Source: Longivirga sp036510975 (GTDB taxonomy: Bacteria; Actinomycetota; Actinomycetes; S36-B12; CAIYMF01). From it: a DNA stretch of 64,000 nucleotides. Each line of letters starts with the position of its first letter. The first letter of the stretch is position 1. Under the pieces are notes generated by a model. That model was not told the origin of the DNA, did not search any database, and saw nothing but the letters and a program-made list of their open reading frames with translations. Position numbers and translations under genes: made by a program. The stretch spans positions 1-64,000 of the forward strand of contig DATCCY010000057.1 in NCBI GenBank assembly GCA_036510975.1, read 5' to 3'. Of this stretch, positions 17,448 through 26,947 are shown piece by piece.

Positions 17448-18575
17448 TCAGACCCAGCGACCGGCGAGCAGCACCCGCCGCACACGCAGGTCGCGGTCGG
17501 CCAGGACGAGGTCGGCCCGATGGCCGGCGCGCAGCGCACCCCGGTCGGCGAGCCCGAGCGCGGTGGCGGGCACCGAGCTCGCCGCCGCTACAGCCTCGGG
17601 CAGCGGGATGCCGGCCGAGACCGCCCAGCGGACGACGTCCATCAACGTGCTGGCGCTGCCGGCGAGCACGCCGCCCTCGACGGTCCGGACCGCGCCGTCA
17701 CCGACCCGCAGCTCCTGACCGCCGAGGTACGTCGTGCCCGCTGCGATCCCGGTCGCGGGACTCGAGTCGCTGACCAGCATCCGCCGCGACGGACCGAGGA
17801 CCTTCCAGACCCAGCGGACGACGTCGGCGTCGAGGTGGTGGCCGTCGGCGATGAGCTCGCACACGACCCGCTCGTCGTCGAGCAGCGCGACCACGGGACC
17901 GCCGTCGCGATGGTGCAGCGGCGTCATCGCGTTGAACAGGTGCGTCGCGATCCGCGCGCCCGCGTCGATCGCCGCACGCGTGGTGCTCGACGAGGCGGCC
18001 GTGTGCCCGACGGCGGCGCGCACTCCTCGCGCGGTCAGGACGGCGATCAGCTCGTCCGCGCCGGGCAGCTCCGGGGCGACCGTGACGGCCGTGATCGCGC
18101 CGCGTGCGATGTCGAGCAGCGCGGTGACCTCCGCGAGGTCGGGGTCGCGCAGCGCCTCGGCGCGGTGGGCTCCGCGGCATCGCGCCGCGAGGTACGGACC
18201 CTCGAGGTGGACGCCGTCGAGCTCGCCGTCGCGGACCAGGCTCGAGAGGGTCCGCACCTGGTCGGCGAGGACGTCGCGGGACTCCGAGACCAGGCTGGCC
18301 AGGAGCGTCGTCGTGCCCGACCCGTGGTGGTGCGCAGCGGCGGCCCGCGCCTGCTGCGCCCCGTCTCCGAAGGCGAACCCGACGGCGCCGTGGCAGTGGA
18401 CGTCGACGAGCCCGGGCAGCACGAGGCCGTCGGTCTCGACCAGCTCGGTGTCGAGCGGCTCGGCGTCCTCGGGCGGCGCACCTGTGCCCACCGCGTCGAT
18501 GCGGGCACCGACGACACGTACCCAGCCAGCCGCGACGCCGTCCGGCAGCACGAGGTCGCCGCGCACCGTCACCAT
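17448..18575 (-). CDS. nagA: N-acetylglucosamine-6-phosphate deacetylase
   Basis: The 375-residue amidohydrolase removes acetate from GlcNAc-6-phosphate. Metal and substrate motifs are visible: DVHCHGAVGFAF (H-x-H), the glutamate in HLEGPYL, AVGHTAAS, and THLFNAMTPLHHRDGG, followed by the catalytic Asp in LVSDSSPATG. Length matches the family. It is the last gene of the seven-gene amino-sugar operon and follows the kinase after 47 bp. The product, glucosamine-6-phosphate, would go to the SIS-type deaminase encoded at 26944. Confidence 0.95.
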   Translation of the reverse strand: MVTVRGDLVLPDGVAAGWVRVVGARIDAVGTGAPPEDAEPLDTELVETDGLVLPGLVDVHCHGAVGFAFGDGAQQARAAAAHHHGSGTTTLLASLVSESRDVLADQVRTLSSLVRDGELDGVHLEGPYLAARCRGAHRAEALRDPDLAEVTALLDIARGAITAVTVAPELPGADELIAVLTARGVRAAVGHTAASSSTTRAAIDAGARIATHLFNAMTPLHHRDGGPVVALLDDERVVCELIADGHHLDADVVRWVWKVLGPSRRMLVSDSSPATGIAAGTTYLGGQELRVGDGAVRTVEGGVLAGSASTLMDVVRWAVSAGIPLPEAVAAASSVPATALGLADRGALRAGHRADLVLADRDLRVRRVLLAGRWV

Positions 18576-18622
18576 CCGACGTCACCGCCGTGAGTCGACC
18601 GACAGGCCACGCCCATGCGGGA

Positions 18623-19579
18623 CTACGCCGACCTCTCCTGACGGGTCCGCGCCGAGTCGAGGGCGAGGCGCACCGCGCCGGTGACGGGCGGAGCGGTCAC
18701 GACGGACAGGATGGCGAGCGGTGCGCGGACGGCCAGCGTGCGCTCGGCCGCGGCGACGAGCAGCGGGTCGGCCGCAGCGCCGATCCCGCCGCCGAGGACC
18801 ACGGGTACGGCGGAGCCCGCGAGGCCGAGCCTGGCCAGCAGCGAGGACGCGAGCAGACCGATCTCGGTCCCCTGCCGTTCGACGAGTGAGATCGCCACGG
18901 CGTCACCGGCGTTCGCGAGGTCGACGACGGCGGCGGCGCGGTCCCACCACGACGACACCGACAGCTCGCCGGTGTGCACGGCGAGGGTGACGTCGTGGAC
19001 GCTGTCGCGCCCGGTCCAGCTCAGCAGCGCAGCGCGCAGCGCGGTCGGCTTGCCGCGACCGTCCTCGGCGCGGGCGGCGTACCACAGGACCTCCTCGGCG
19101 AGGCCGCTGGCGCCACCCCAGTCGCCGGAGATCTGCCCCAGCGCCAGCACCCGCGCGGTCGCACCGTCGGCGCGCACGGCGACGCCGTTGATCCCTGTGC
19201 CGCAGACGACCACGGCCGCGTCGGGCGCATCGGTGCCGGCGCGCAGCAGCGCGAACACGTCGTTGTCGACCACCAGCGAGCGCGACGCCCACGGCAGGCG
19301 GGACAGCGCGGCGTGCACGGCCGCCTGCTCGGAGTCGAGGTCGATGGCGGTGAGGTAGCAGCCGACGTGCCGGACGTCGGCGGGGACCGCCCCGGCATCG
19401 GCGAGGGCCGCGGTGACCGCCTCGTCGATCACGATCACGGTGGCGTCGATGCCGATCTGATGGTGCGAGCAGCCGGCACCGCGGCTCGTGCCGACCACGT
19501 CGCCGGTGACGAGGTCGACGACCGCGACGTCGGTCTTGCTGCCGCCGCCGTCGATCGCGACGACGAGCTCGCGGCTCAT
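18623..19579 (-). CDS. N-acetylglucosamine kinase, BadF/BcrA ATPase family
   Basis: The 318-residue protein has the phosphate-1 motif AIDGGGSKTDVAVVD at its N terminus, the VVDNDVFALL segment and a VVVCGTGINGVAV phosphate-2 motif, the pattern of GlcNAc kinases in the ASKHA fold. It would phosphorylate imported GlcNAc or chitobiose-derived sugar, supplying NagA. ATG 19579 overlaps the GH4 stop (ATGA). The ABC importer delivers unphosphorylated sugar, so a kinase is needed before NagA can act. Confidence 0.85.
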   Translation of the reverse strand: MSRELVVAIDGGGSKTDVAVVDLVTGDVVGTSRGAGCSHHQIGIDATVIVIDEAVTAALADAGAVPADVRHVGCYLTAIDLDSEQAAVHAALSRLPWASRSLVVDNDVFALLRAGTDAPDAAVVVCGTGINGVAVRADGATARVLALGQISGDWGGASGLAEEVLWYAARAEDGRGKPTALRAALLSWTGRDSVHDVTLAVHTGELSVSSWWDRAAAVVDLANAGDAVAISLVERQGTEIGLLASSLLARLGLAGSAVPVVLGGGIGAAADPLLVAAAERTLAVRAPLAILSVVTAPPVTGAVRLALDSARTRQERSA

Positions 19580-20853
19580 GACGTGGCCCACGGCAGGAAC
19601 GCCCGGTTGCCCGCGAGCAGGGCGTCCGTGAGGGTCTCGGCCACGTCGTACTGTCCCACGAGCGGGTGCGCGAGCAGTGCGGCGCAGACCCGGTCGCGGC
19701 CGCCGAGACGGGCGGCGTCGAGAGCCAGGTCCTCGTACGCCGAGACGTGCGCGACCAGGCCGGCGTAGAGCGGCTCGAGCGACTCGGCCGGGCGTGCCAC
19801 GGCGCCGGTCGCCGAGACGTCGCACGGCACCTCGATCACCGCGTCGTCCGCGAGGAACGGGAAGTGGCCGTCGTTGCGCACGTTCGCGACGTGCGCGCCC
19901 GCGTGGTCCGCCCCGCCGAGCAGTGACGCGATGAGGGCGACGGCCGCCTCCGAGTAGTAGGCACCGCCGCGCTGCTCGAGCAGCGCGGGCTTGGCCACGA
20001 GCACGGGGTCGCGGTACATCTCGAGCAGCTCGGCCTCGATCCGTTGCACCTCCTCCGCCCGCGTCCCGGTGGCCTTGAGCTCGCGGACGACCTCGTCGTG
20101 CGCGTAGTAGTAGCGCAGGTAGTACGACGGCACCGCTCCGAGCCGGTCGAGCAGCGAGCGCGGCAGCTCGAGCCGCTCGGCGATGTCGTCGCCGTGCTCG
20201 GAGAGCAGCTGCGGCAGCACGTCGCGCCCCGCGACCTCGACATGGCGGATCCAGGTGAGGTGGTTGAGACCGGCGTGGTCGAGCAGCACGGCGTCCGGGG
20301 CGACGCCGAGCCAGGCGGCGAACAGCCGCTGGAACCCGATCGCCACGTTGCACAGCCCGATCGCGCGGTGGCCCTCCTGCAGCAGGGCACGGGTGACGAT
20401 GCCGACGGGGTTCGTGAAGTCGACGATCCAGGCGTCCTGCGCGGCGCGCTGCCGCACGGTCTCCGCGATGTCGAGCACCACCGGCACCGTGCGCAACGCC
20501 TTCGCGAGACCGCCGGCACCGGTCGTCTCCTGCCCCACGCAGTCGCACGCGAGCGGGAACGACTCGTCGCCCGCGCGGGCGGTCTGACCACCGACGCGCA
20601 GCTGCAGCAGCACCGCGGACGCGCCGTCGATCGCCTCGACGCGGTCGCTCGTCAGCGTGAGCCGGGTCGTGGCGCCGCGCTCGTCGAGGATGCGCTGGGC
20701 GAAGCCGCCCACCACGTCGAGGCGCTCGGTGTCCGGGTCGAGCAGCACGAGCTCGGCCACGTCGAGCTGGTCGCCGAGCCTGGCGAGGCCGTCCACCAGC
20801 TCAGGCGTGTACGTCGACCCTCCGCCGACGACGGCGAGCTTCATCGCGCTCAT
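19576..20853 (-). CDS. GH4 6-phospho-beta-glucosidase-like enzyme
   Basis: The 425-residue protein belongs to glycoside hydrolase family 4, which uses NAD and Mn in an oxidation-elimination mechanism. The NAD motif VVGGGSTYTPELVDGL is at the N terminus. FTNPVGIVT, the metal-ligand Cys in GLCNVAIGFQR and the His in GLNHLTW are present. The usual substrates are 6-phospho-glycosides. No PTS is visible here, so its substrate must be phosphorylated by the adjacent kinase or be atypical. ATG 20853 overlaps the upstream permease stop; ATG 20844 is a possible alternative. Confidence 0.88.
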   Translation of the reverse strand: MSAMKLAVVGGGSTYTPELVDGLARLGDQLDVAELVLLDPDTERLDVVGGFAQRILDERGATTRLTLTSDRVEAIDGASAVLLQLRVGGQTARAGDESFPLACDCVGQETTGAGGLAKALRTVPVVLDIAETVRQRAAQDAWIVDFTNPVGIVTRALLQEGHRAIGLCNVAIGFQRLFAAWLGVAPDAVLLDHAGLNHLTWIRHVEVAGRDVLPQLLSEHGDDIAERLELPRSLLDRLGAVPSYYLRYYYAHDEVVRELKATGTRAEEVQRIEAELLEMYRDPVLVAKPALLEQRGGAYYSEAAVALIASLLGGADHAGAHVANVRNDGHFPFLADDAVIEVPCDVSATGAVARPAESLEPLYAGLVAHVSAYEDLALDAARLGGRDRVCAALLAHPLVGQYDVAETLTDALLAGNRAFLPWATS

Positions 20854-21749
20854 CCCTTCACCCCGGTCAGTGTGATGCCCTCGACGAAGACCTTCTGCGC
20901 GAGGAAGAACACGATGAGGACCGGCAGCATCGCGAGGATCGTCGCGGCCATCGTCAGGTTCCACTGCACCTGGTAGAGGTTGCGGAACGACGCGAGTCCC
21001 AGCGAGATCGTCCAGTTGTCCGGGTTCTCGCTCGTGTAGAGGATCGGCCCGTAGAAGTCGTTCCAGCAGAAGAAGAACATGAACATCGCCGTGGCAGCGA
21101 TGCCGGGCTTGGCCATCGGCAGGATCACCTTGGTCATCACCCGCCACTCCGAGCAGCCGTCGACGCGGGCGGCGTCGGCGTACTCCTGCGGGATGGTGAG
21201 GAAGAACTGCCGGAGCAGGAAGATGCTGAACGCGTCACCGAGCAGGTTCGGCAGGATCATCGGCCAGAGGGTGCCGGTGAGGTGCAGGTGGGTCCACATC
21301 ACGTAGATCGGCACCTGCGTCACCTGCGGCGGTAGCATCATCATCATGAGGACGACGACGAACGCGACATTGCGTCCCTTCCACTGCAGCCGCGACAGCG
21401 CGTAGGCCGCCGGGATGCTCGAGAGCAGCATGAACACCGTCGCGAGGGTGGCGTAGAGCAGCGTGTTGCGCAGGTAGAGCCACATCGGCGCCTTGGTGAA
21501 GACCTCGACGTAGTTGCCCGGGTGCCAGCTCTGCGGCCAGAGGTCGCCGGTGAGAGCCTGCTGGCTGGTCATGAACGACTGCAGCACAATGAAGACGAAC
21601 GGCGCGAGGAACACGACGGCGACGGCGATGCCGACCGCGTGGTCTGCGACGAAGCCGAGCCGCTTGCGCCGCTTCGCGCGCCGGTTGCCGCGCGTGTCGA
21701 TGCCGCGCGCCGTGACCCCTCTCGGGACCGTCGCCGTGGCGGTGCTCAT
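20850..21749 (-). CDS. Sugar ABC transporter permease, MalG type
   Basis: The 299-residue inner-membrane subunit has six predicted helices and the EAA loop EYADAARVDGCSEWRVMTKVILPMAKPG that contacts the ATPase. It ends with VEGITLTGVKG, the common tail of carbohydrate-uptake-1 permeases. It overlaps both neighbours by 4 bp (ATGA). No ATPase gene lies in the operon, so a shared MsiK-like ATPase encoded elsewhere is the likely motor, as is common in actinobacteria. Confidence 0.95.
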   Translation of the reverse strand: MSTATATVPRGVTARGIDTRGNRRAKRRKRLGFVADHAVGIAVAVVFLAPFVFIVLQSFMTSQQALTGDLWPQSWHPGNYVEVFTKAPMWLYLRNTLLYATLATVFMLLSSIPAAYALSRLQWKGRNVAFVVVLMMMMLPPQVTQVPIYVMWTHLHLTGTLWPMILPNLLGDAFSIFLLRQFFLTIPQEYADAARVDGCSEWRVMTKVILPMAKPGIAATAMFMFFFCWNDFYGPILYTSENPDNWTISLGLASFRNLYQVQWNLTMAATILAMLPVLIVFFLAQKVFVEGITLTGVKG

Positions 21750-22732
21750 CGGGTCCCCTCTGCGCCGTACACGAGGCTGCGCGCGCGGCGCAGCAGGATC
21801 AGCGTCACGCCGAGCGAGACGACGAACATCACGACGGCGAGCGCGGACGCGTAGCCGAGGTAGTAGTTCTTGAAGCCCATGACGTACAGCCACTGGGCGT
21901 AGGTGAGCGTGGAGCCCTCGGGGTAGCCGAGCAGCGCGGAGTTGCCCCCGCCCGTCGTCGCCTGTCCCGACGCGACGGACGCGGCGACGACCGCCTCGGT
22001 GAAGTACTGCAGGGCGGCGATGACGCCGGTGATCGCGGCGAACATGAGCACGGGCGAGATGTTCGGCAGCGTGACGTAGCGGAAGCGCTGCCACGGGTTC
22101 ACGCCGTCGAGCGCCGCCGCCTCGTACTGCTCCTTCGGGACGTCGAGCAGGCTCGCCAGGAAGATGATCATCAGGTCGCCGACGCCCCAGAGACCGAGCA
22201 TCACGAGCGACGGCTTGGACAGCGTCGGGTCGTTGAACCACAACGGCTGCGGCAGCCCGAGCGCGCCGAGGATCTGGTTGACCGGACCGGTGGCGGGGTT
22301 GAACAGGAACACGAACGCCAGCACGCCGGCCACCGGGGGAACGAGCGCCGGGAGGTAGAACACCGTGCGGAAGAGGCCGAGCCCGGACTTGAGCCGGGTG
22401 ACGAGCGTGGCGACGGCAAGGCCGAACAGCATGCGGGCCGGCACCAGGATCGCGACGAGCCACAGCGTGTTGTACGCCGCCTGCACGACCTGCGGGTCCT
22501 TGGTGAACATGAACCGGTAGTTCGTGAGACCGGTCCACTTCGGCGGCGACAGCAGGTCGTACCGGGTGAAGCTGAGGTAGATCGTGTCGATCAGCGGGTA
22601 GACGAAGAAGATCGCGACGCCGAGCAGCCAGGGCGTGAGGAACGCCAGCACCGTGAGCCGCTGACGGCGGCGCTTGGCGCGCAGCGCCGGGCGGGTCGGC
22701 CCGACGCTGCGCGTCTCGATCGCGATCGTCAC
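21746..22732 (-). CDS. Sugar ABC transporter permease, MalF type
   Basis: The 328-residue partner permease starts at GTG 22732, overlapping the binding-protein stop as GTGA. It has an N-terminal basic cytoplasmic segment, six hydrophobic helices and the EAA loop EQYEAAALDGVNPWQRFRYVTLPNISP. With the MalG-type subunit and the lipoprotein it forms an importer for an oligosaccharide, probably chitobiose or GlcNAc judging from the neighbouring catabolic genes. Confidence 0.95.
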   Translation of the reverse strand: MTIAIETRSVGPTRPALRAKRRRQRLTVLAFLTPWLLGVAIFFVYPLIDTIYLSFTRYDLLSPPKWTGLTNYRFMFTKDPQVVQAAYNTLWLVAILVPARMLFGLAVATLVTRLKSGLGLFRTVFYLPALVPPVAGVLAFVFLFNPATGPVNQILGALGLPQPLWFNDPTLSKPSLVMLGLWGVGDLMIIFLASLLDVPKEQYEAAALDGVNPWQRFRYVTLPNISPVLMFAAITGVIAALQYFTEAVVAASVASGQATTGGGNSALLGYPEGSTLTYAQWLYVMGFKNYYLGYASALAVVMFVVSLGVTLILLRRARSLVYGAEGTR

Positions 22733-24084
22733 GGGGCGGAGCCCAGTGCCAGCTGGTCGTTGATCTGCTGGTCGACGGTCGTGAGGCCCGCCGCGAGGTC
22801 GGGGACCTTGCCCGACTGCCACTTCTCGGCGAAGGTTCCGAGGGTGTCCTGGTAGGCCTTGCCGCTGGCCGTGGTCGGCGTGGTGGAGCTGTGGGCGTTG
22901 GCGAACACGTCGAGGAAGGTCTGGTAGTTCGCGTCCTTCTCCAGCGCTGGCGACGTCAGCGCCGGGGTCGTGGTCGGCACGTTCTTGATGCCGTTGGCCA
23001 CGGCGACCACCGAGTCGGTGTCGGTCGAGAGGTACTTGATCAGTGCCCACGCGGCCTCCGGGTTCTGCGCCCCGCGGCCGATGCCGATCACGTTGCCGGT
23101 GACGTAGCCGGCGCCGTAGAGGTCGGTCTTCGCGTCGTCGGTCGGGAAGGGCGCCGTGCCGTAGTCGAGCGTCGGGGCCTCCGCCTTGATGAACGCATTC
23201 CGGTACTCGCCGTCGATCATCATCGCGACCTTGCCCTTCTCGAAGGCGTTGTCGGCCGAGAACTCCTGGCCGAGGCCAGCGGTGAAGCGCGTGATCTTGT
23301 CGTAGCCGTAGAAGTCGACGAAGTTCTTCTGCCAGCTGAACATCGAGGCCCAGCCGGGATCCGTCCCGATGTTGGACTTGCCGTCGGCGTTGAACCAGGT
23401 GGCTCCGAAGCTGGGCGCGAAGTGCGCGGGCGCGTTCTCGTAGAAGCCGAAGGTCGGGACGAAGCCGGCGACCTGGATCGCGCCCTTGCCGTCGAGCTTC
23501 GTCAGCTTCTCGGCCATCGCCGTGAGCTCGGTCATCGTCTTCGGCGGCGCGGAGTACCCGGCGTCGGCGAGCAGCTTCTTGTTGTAGTAGAGCCCGTAGG
23601 TGTCCGACAGCATCGGCATCGAGCAGCGCTTGCCCTCGAACTGCGTGTAGTCGCGCACCACCGGCGGGATCTGGTCCAGGTTCACACCGTCCCGCTTGAT
23701 GTAGGCCGAGAGGTCCTGCCAGGCGCCCGTGGAGCAGAACTTGCCGATTTGGTCGGTGGAGTAGGACAGCACGACGTCGATCGGCTGGCCGGCGGCGATG
23801 GCCTGGATCGTCTTGTCGTCGTCCTGACCCTTCTTGACCTCGACCTTGACGCCGGGGTTCGCCGCCTGGAACTTGTCGACCGCCGTCTGGATCGCCGCGG
23901 CCTCGCGGTCGGTGAAGAAGTGCCAGAACGTGACGGTGCCGGTGACCTTCGCGGGCGCGCTGGACGCCGGCGTGCTCGTCGTCGCGCCCGAGCCTGAGCT
24001 CGAGCACCCGCTGGCGGCCAGCGCGAGCCCGGCCGCGACGGCGGAGATCGCCAGTACGCGGCGTCGTCCTCGGATGGTGCTCAT
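22729..24084 (-). CDS. Sugar-binding lipoprotein of ABC importer
   Basis: The 451-residue protein has a lipoprotein signal peptide ending ASGC (Cys about 27), a Ser/Thr-rich tether and an extracellular solute-binding family 1 domain beginning TGTVTFWHFFTDREAAAIQ. It captures sugar outside the membrane and delivers it to the permeases. It starts 1 bp after the ROK gene stop. The operon partners NagA, a GlcNAc kinase and NagZ suggest amino-sugar ligands such as chitooligosaccharides; specificity is inferred. Confidence 0.93.
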   Translation of the reverse strand: MSTIRGRRRVLAISAVAAGLALAASGCSSSGSGATTSTPASSAPAKVTGTVTFWHFFTDREAAAIQTAVDKFQAANPGVKVEVKKGQDDDKTIQAIAAGQPIDVVLSYSTDQIGKFCSTGAWQDLSAYIKRDGVNLDQIPPVVRDYTQFEGKRCSMPMLSDTYGLYYNKKLLADAGYSAPPKTMTELTAMAEKLTKLDGKGAIQVAGFVPTFGFYENAPAHFAPSFGATWFNADGKSNIGTDPGWASMFSWQKNFVDFYGYDKITRFTAGLGQEFSADNAFEKGKVAMMIDGEYRNAFIKAEAPTLDYGTAPFPTDDAKTDLYGAGYVTGNVIGIGRGAQNPEAAWALIKYLSTDTDSVVAVANGIKNVPTTTPALTSPALEKDANYQTFLDVFANAHSSTTPTTASGKAYQDTLGTFAEKWQSGKVPDLAAGLTTVDQQINDQLALGSAP

Positions 24085-24085
24085 G

Positions 24086-25354
24086 TCAGTGGACCTCCTC
24101 GGCAGTACGGGGCAGGGGCAGCGCTGGTGCGGGTCGTGCTGGGTGGGTCAGCTGGTCGATCGACGTCCGCGCGGTCCGGTCTCCTGCGTCGAGGACGAGG
24201 TGGCGGAGCCGCTCGATGGCGATGGCGCGCGCGCCGACGAGCGCGGGATCGCCGTCGACCTCGCTCGCCACCACGGCGCAGGAGAGGCGGCTCGTCGAGC
24301 GCAGGGCCTTGCTCGTGCGGGTCGCGAGCGCCGGGCCGCCGGCACGGCCCACGGCACCGCCGAGGATCACCACCCCGGGGTCCAGGACCGCAACGATCAC
24401 CGTGAGCCCCAGGGCGATGCGGCGGGCGAGCTCGTCGAGGAAGGCGCGGGCGGCCGGGTCGTCGTGAAGCTGCTCGACGGCGCTGGCCACCGCAGCGGCC
24501 GGTGTGCGGCCGCCGATCCCGTGGTCGCGCGCGAGCCGATGCACGGCGGTCCCACCGACGAGGTCCTGGAAGTCCGGCCGGCCCGAGCGTGAGCCCGCGA
24601 TCGTCGCGGGGACGGGGATGTAGCCGACCTCGCCGGCGCCGCCCGCCACGCCGCGGTAGAGCGTGCCGGCCACGTCCGTCGCGAGACCGATGCCGGCCGC
24701 CAGCCAGAGCAGCGACGTGACGCCGGCGTCCGCGGCACTGCCGTGCCGCTCGGCCACGAGCGCGAGGTTGACGTCGTTGTCCAGCGTCACGACGACGTCG
24801 TCACCGAAGGCGGCCGTGAGCCCGGCGACGATGTGCGGCACTGTCCAGTCGGGGATCCGGTCGGCGTAGCGCACCCGGTCCTGCGCCGGATCGTAGGAAC
24901 CCGGCAGCGCGACGACGACCTCGCGCACCGTCGCGACGTCGATGCCGGCGAAGTCCGAGGCCTCGGTGACGAGGGCGAGGGTCGCGGCGGCGGCGCCCCG
25001 CGGCAGCTGTGCCCGGGTGCGGGTGGCGCTGCCCAGCACCTCCCCGTGGGCGTCGAGGACGTCGCAGGTGATGCGCGAGGACTCGACCGTGAGCGCCGCG
25101 CCGCGGACGTGGTGCAGGACCACGTCGTGGAGCCGACCGTTGGGTCCGCGGCGTCCCATCGTCTCGCCGGCGTCGACGATGAGCCCCGCCTCCTCGAGCC
25201 GGGCGAGCACCTCGGCGACCGTCGGCTTCGACAGGCCGGTGGCCTCGGCGAGCTCGGCCCGCGAGCTCGGCCCGCGGTCGAGCAGCACCGCGAGCACCGT
25301 CCGGTCGTTGAGCGTCCGGAGGAGCGCGGGTCGGGCAGGGGCCGTGCGGGACAT
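24086..25354 (-). CDS. ROK-family transcriptional repressor of amino-sugar operon
   Basis: The 422-residue protein has an N-terminal winged helix (about 20-65, SRAELAEATGLSKPTVAEVLARLEEAGLIVD) and a sugar-kinase-like ROK domain with ALPGSYDPAQDRVRYADRIP, VTLDNDVNLALVAERHG and VILGGAVG. The usual ROK zinc motif C-x-C-G-x-x-G-C is absent from the corresponding GEVGYIPVP region. As the first gene of the operon it is probably autoregulated, releasing DNA when an amino sugar binds. The candidate operator lies directly upstream at 25368-25399, between it and nagZ. Confidence 0.92.
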   Translation of the reverse strand: MSRTAPARPALLRTLNDRTVLAVLLDRGPSSRAELAEATGLSKPTVAEVLARLEEAGLIVDAGETMGRRGPNGRLHDVVLHHVRGAALTVESSRITCDVLDAHGEVLGSATRTRAQLPRGAAAATLALVTEASDFAGIDVATVREVVVALPGSYDPAQDRVRYADRIPDWTVPHIVAGLTAAFGDDVVVTLDNDVNLALVAERHGSAADAGVTSLLWLAAGIGLATDVAGTLYRGVAGGAGEVGYIPVPATIAGSRSGRPDFQDLVGGTAVHRLARDHGIGGRTPAAAVASAVEQLHDDPAARAFLDELARRIALGLTVIVAVLDPGVVILGGAVGRAGGPALATRTSKALRSTSRLSCAVVASEVDGDPALVGARAIAIERLRHLVLDAGDRTARTSIDQLTHPARPAPALPLPRTAEEVH

Positions 25355-25367
25355 GAGGTCCTTACTT

Positions 25368-25399
25368 ATCGGAAGGTTTCCTGTTAGATTCGGAATCTA
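25368..25399. promoter_or_regulatory. Candidate ROK operator between divergent units
   Basis: A 15-bp palindrome TAGATT-CGG-AATCTA lies at 25385-25399. A second, shorter palindrome GGAA-GGT-TTCC lies at 25371-25381. The shared core ATCGGAA/TTCGGAA starts at 25368 and 25389, 21 bp or two helical turns apart. The position between the ROK gene and nagZ fits a common repressor site controlling both directions. Confidence 0.6.
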
Positions 25400-25474
25400 G
25401 GCCGCGCGGACGCGGTCGTCAATGGCTCCGCGCCGCGAAGATCGCGCTGTGACCCAACCGAGACGGAGGACCGC

Positions 25475-26947
25475 GTGACCGAGGTAGACCGCGCCGTGCA
25501 CGCCCTGCTCGTGCCGGGGTTCGTCGGTACGGCGGCCCCGGAGTGGGTGCGCCGTCGCATCGACCGCGGCCTCGGCGGCGTCGCGCTGTTCGCGCGCAAC
25601 ATCACCTCGGTGGAGCAGGCCCGGACGCTCACCGACGCGGTGCACGCCATGCGCGCCGACGTGCTCGTGGCCGTCGACGAGGAGGGTGGAGACGTCACGC
25701 GGCTCGAGGCAGGGCGCGGCTCGAGACACCCTGGTGCCCTGGCGCTCGGGGCGGTCGACGACACTGCGCTCACGCGCCAGGTCGGCGCGTCCATCGGGGC
25801 CCTGCTGCGCCGGGCCGGTGTCGACTGGAGCTGGTCGCCGGTCGCGGACGTCTCGAGCAACCCCGACAACCCGGTGATCGGGGTCCGGTCCTACGGGACC
25901 GACGCGGGCCTCGTCGCTCGGCACGCGGCGGCGACCGTCGTCGGCCTGCAGGACGACGCCGGGATCCTCGCGTGCGCCAAGCACTTCCCCGGCCATGGCG
26001 AGACCGGCGTGGACTCCCACCTCGATCTCCCGGTCGTCACCGCATCACGCGCCGGGCTCGACGCGATCGGGCTCGCGCCCTTCCGCGCGTGCATCGACGC
26101 CGGGGTCCGCACGGTGATGACCGGCCACCTGCGCGTGCTCGCCCTCGACGCCGACCTGCCGGCCACCCTCTCGCCGGCCGTCGTGACCGACCTGCTGCGC
26201 GGCGAGCTGGGCTTCACCGGCGCGGTCGTGTCCGACGCGCTCGAGATGGAGGGCGTGGCGCGCCACCGCGGCATCGAGGAGGCCGCCGTCCTCGCCGTCC
26301 TCGCGGGGGTCGACGCGCTCTGCCTCGGCGGCACCCTCGCCGAGGAGACGGTCGTCGACCGGGTGCACTCCGCGATCGTCGACGCCGTGCTCGAGGGCCG
26401 GGTCGACGAGGGACGGATCCACGACGCCGCGGCGCGGGTGGCCGGTCTCGCCGCCTGGCGAGCGACGCGGACCGTCGCGGCCGGGGCACCGATGTCCGAC
26501 GACGAGTGCCTGCCCGCGGCGCGACGCGCCCTGCTCGTCGAGGGCGACCCGAGGCTCCACGCCGGCGCGCCGTCCGTCGTGGTGTGCGAGCCCGCACCGA
26601 ACATCGCTGCCGGCGCCGTCGCCTGGGGGCTCGCCGACGCGCTGCTGGCCGTCCGGCCCGACGCCGAGGTGGTGCGCATCGATGCGAGCAGTCCGACTCC
26701 CGACCGACTGCCCACCGACCGCCCCGTCGTCCTCGTGCTGCGCGACGCCGTACGGCACGCCTGGCAGCGCACGGTCGAGCGCCGGCTCGTCGCTGCCCGA
26801 CCCGACCTGGTTGTCGTCGAGCTGGGCGTGCCCGCCGCGCGGCATCCACCGGGCGCCGGACGCATCACGACCTACGGCGCCTCACGCTCGTCCGTCGAGG
26901 CCGCTGCCGCCCTGCTCACCTCACCCGAGGGACGGAGACCCCGATGA
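25475..26947 (+). CDS. nagZ: Beta-N-acetylhexosaminidase, GH3 (NagZ-like)
   Basis: The 490-residue GH3 enzyme carries the NagZ signature KHFPGHGETGVDSHLDLP with the His-Asp acid/base dyad, and the nucleophile Asp in VVSDALEMEGV. It releases terminal GlcNAc from chitobiose or muropeptides. No signal peptide is present, so it should act in the cytosol on imported oligosaccharides. The second half (about 340-490) is a poorly conserved extra domain, as in many actinobacterial members. GTG 25475 follows a GGAGG site. It is divergent from the importer operon and overlaps the SIS gene (ATGA). Confidence 0.92.
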   Translation: MTEVDRAVHALLVPGFVGTAAPEWVRRRIDRGLGGVALFARNITSVEQARTLTDAVHAMRADVLVAVDEEGGDVTRLEAGRGSRHPGALALGAVDDTALTRQVGASIGALLRRAGVDWSWSPVADVSSNPDNPVIGVRSYGTDAGLVARHAAATVVGLQDDAGILACAKHFPGHGETGVDSHLDLPVVTASRAGLDAIGLAPFRACIDAGVRTVMTGHLRVLALDADLPATLSPAVVTDLLRGELGFTGAVVSDALEMEGVARHRGIEEAAVLAVLAGVDALCLGGTLAEETVVDRVHSAIVDAVLEGRVDEGRIHDAAARVAGLAAWRATRTVAAGAPMSDDECLPAARRALLVEGDPRLHAGAPSVVVCEPAPNIAAGAVAWGLADALLAVRPDAEVVRIDASSPTPDRLPTDRPVVLVLRDAVRHAWQRTVERRLVAARPDLVVVELGVPAARHPPGAGRITTYGASRSSVEAAAALLTSPEGRRPR

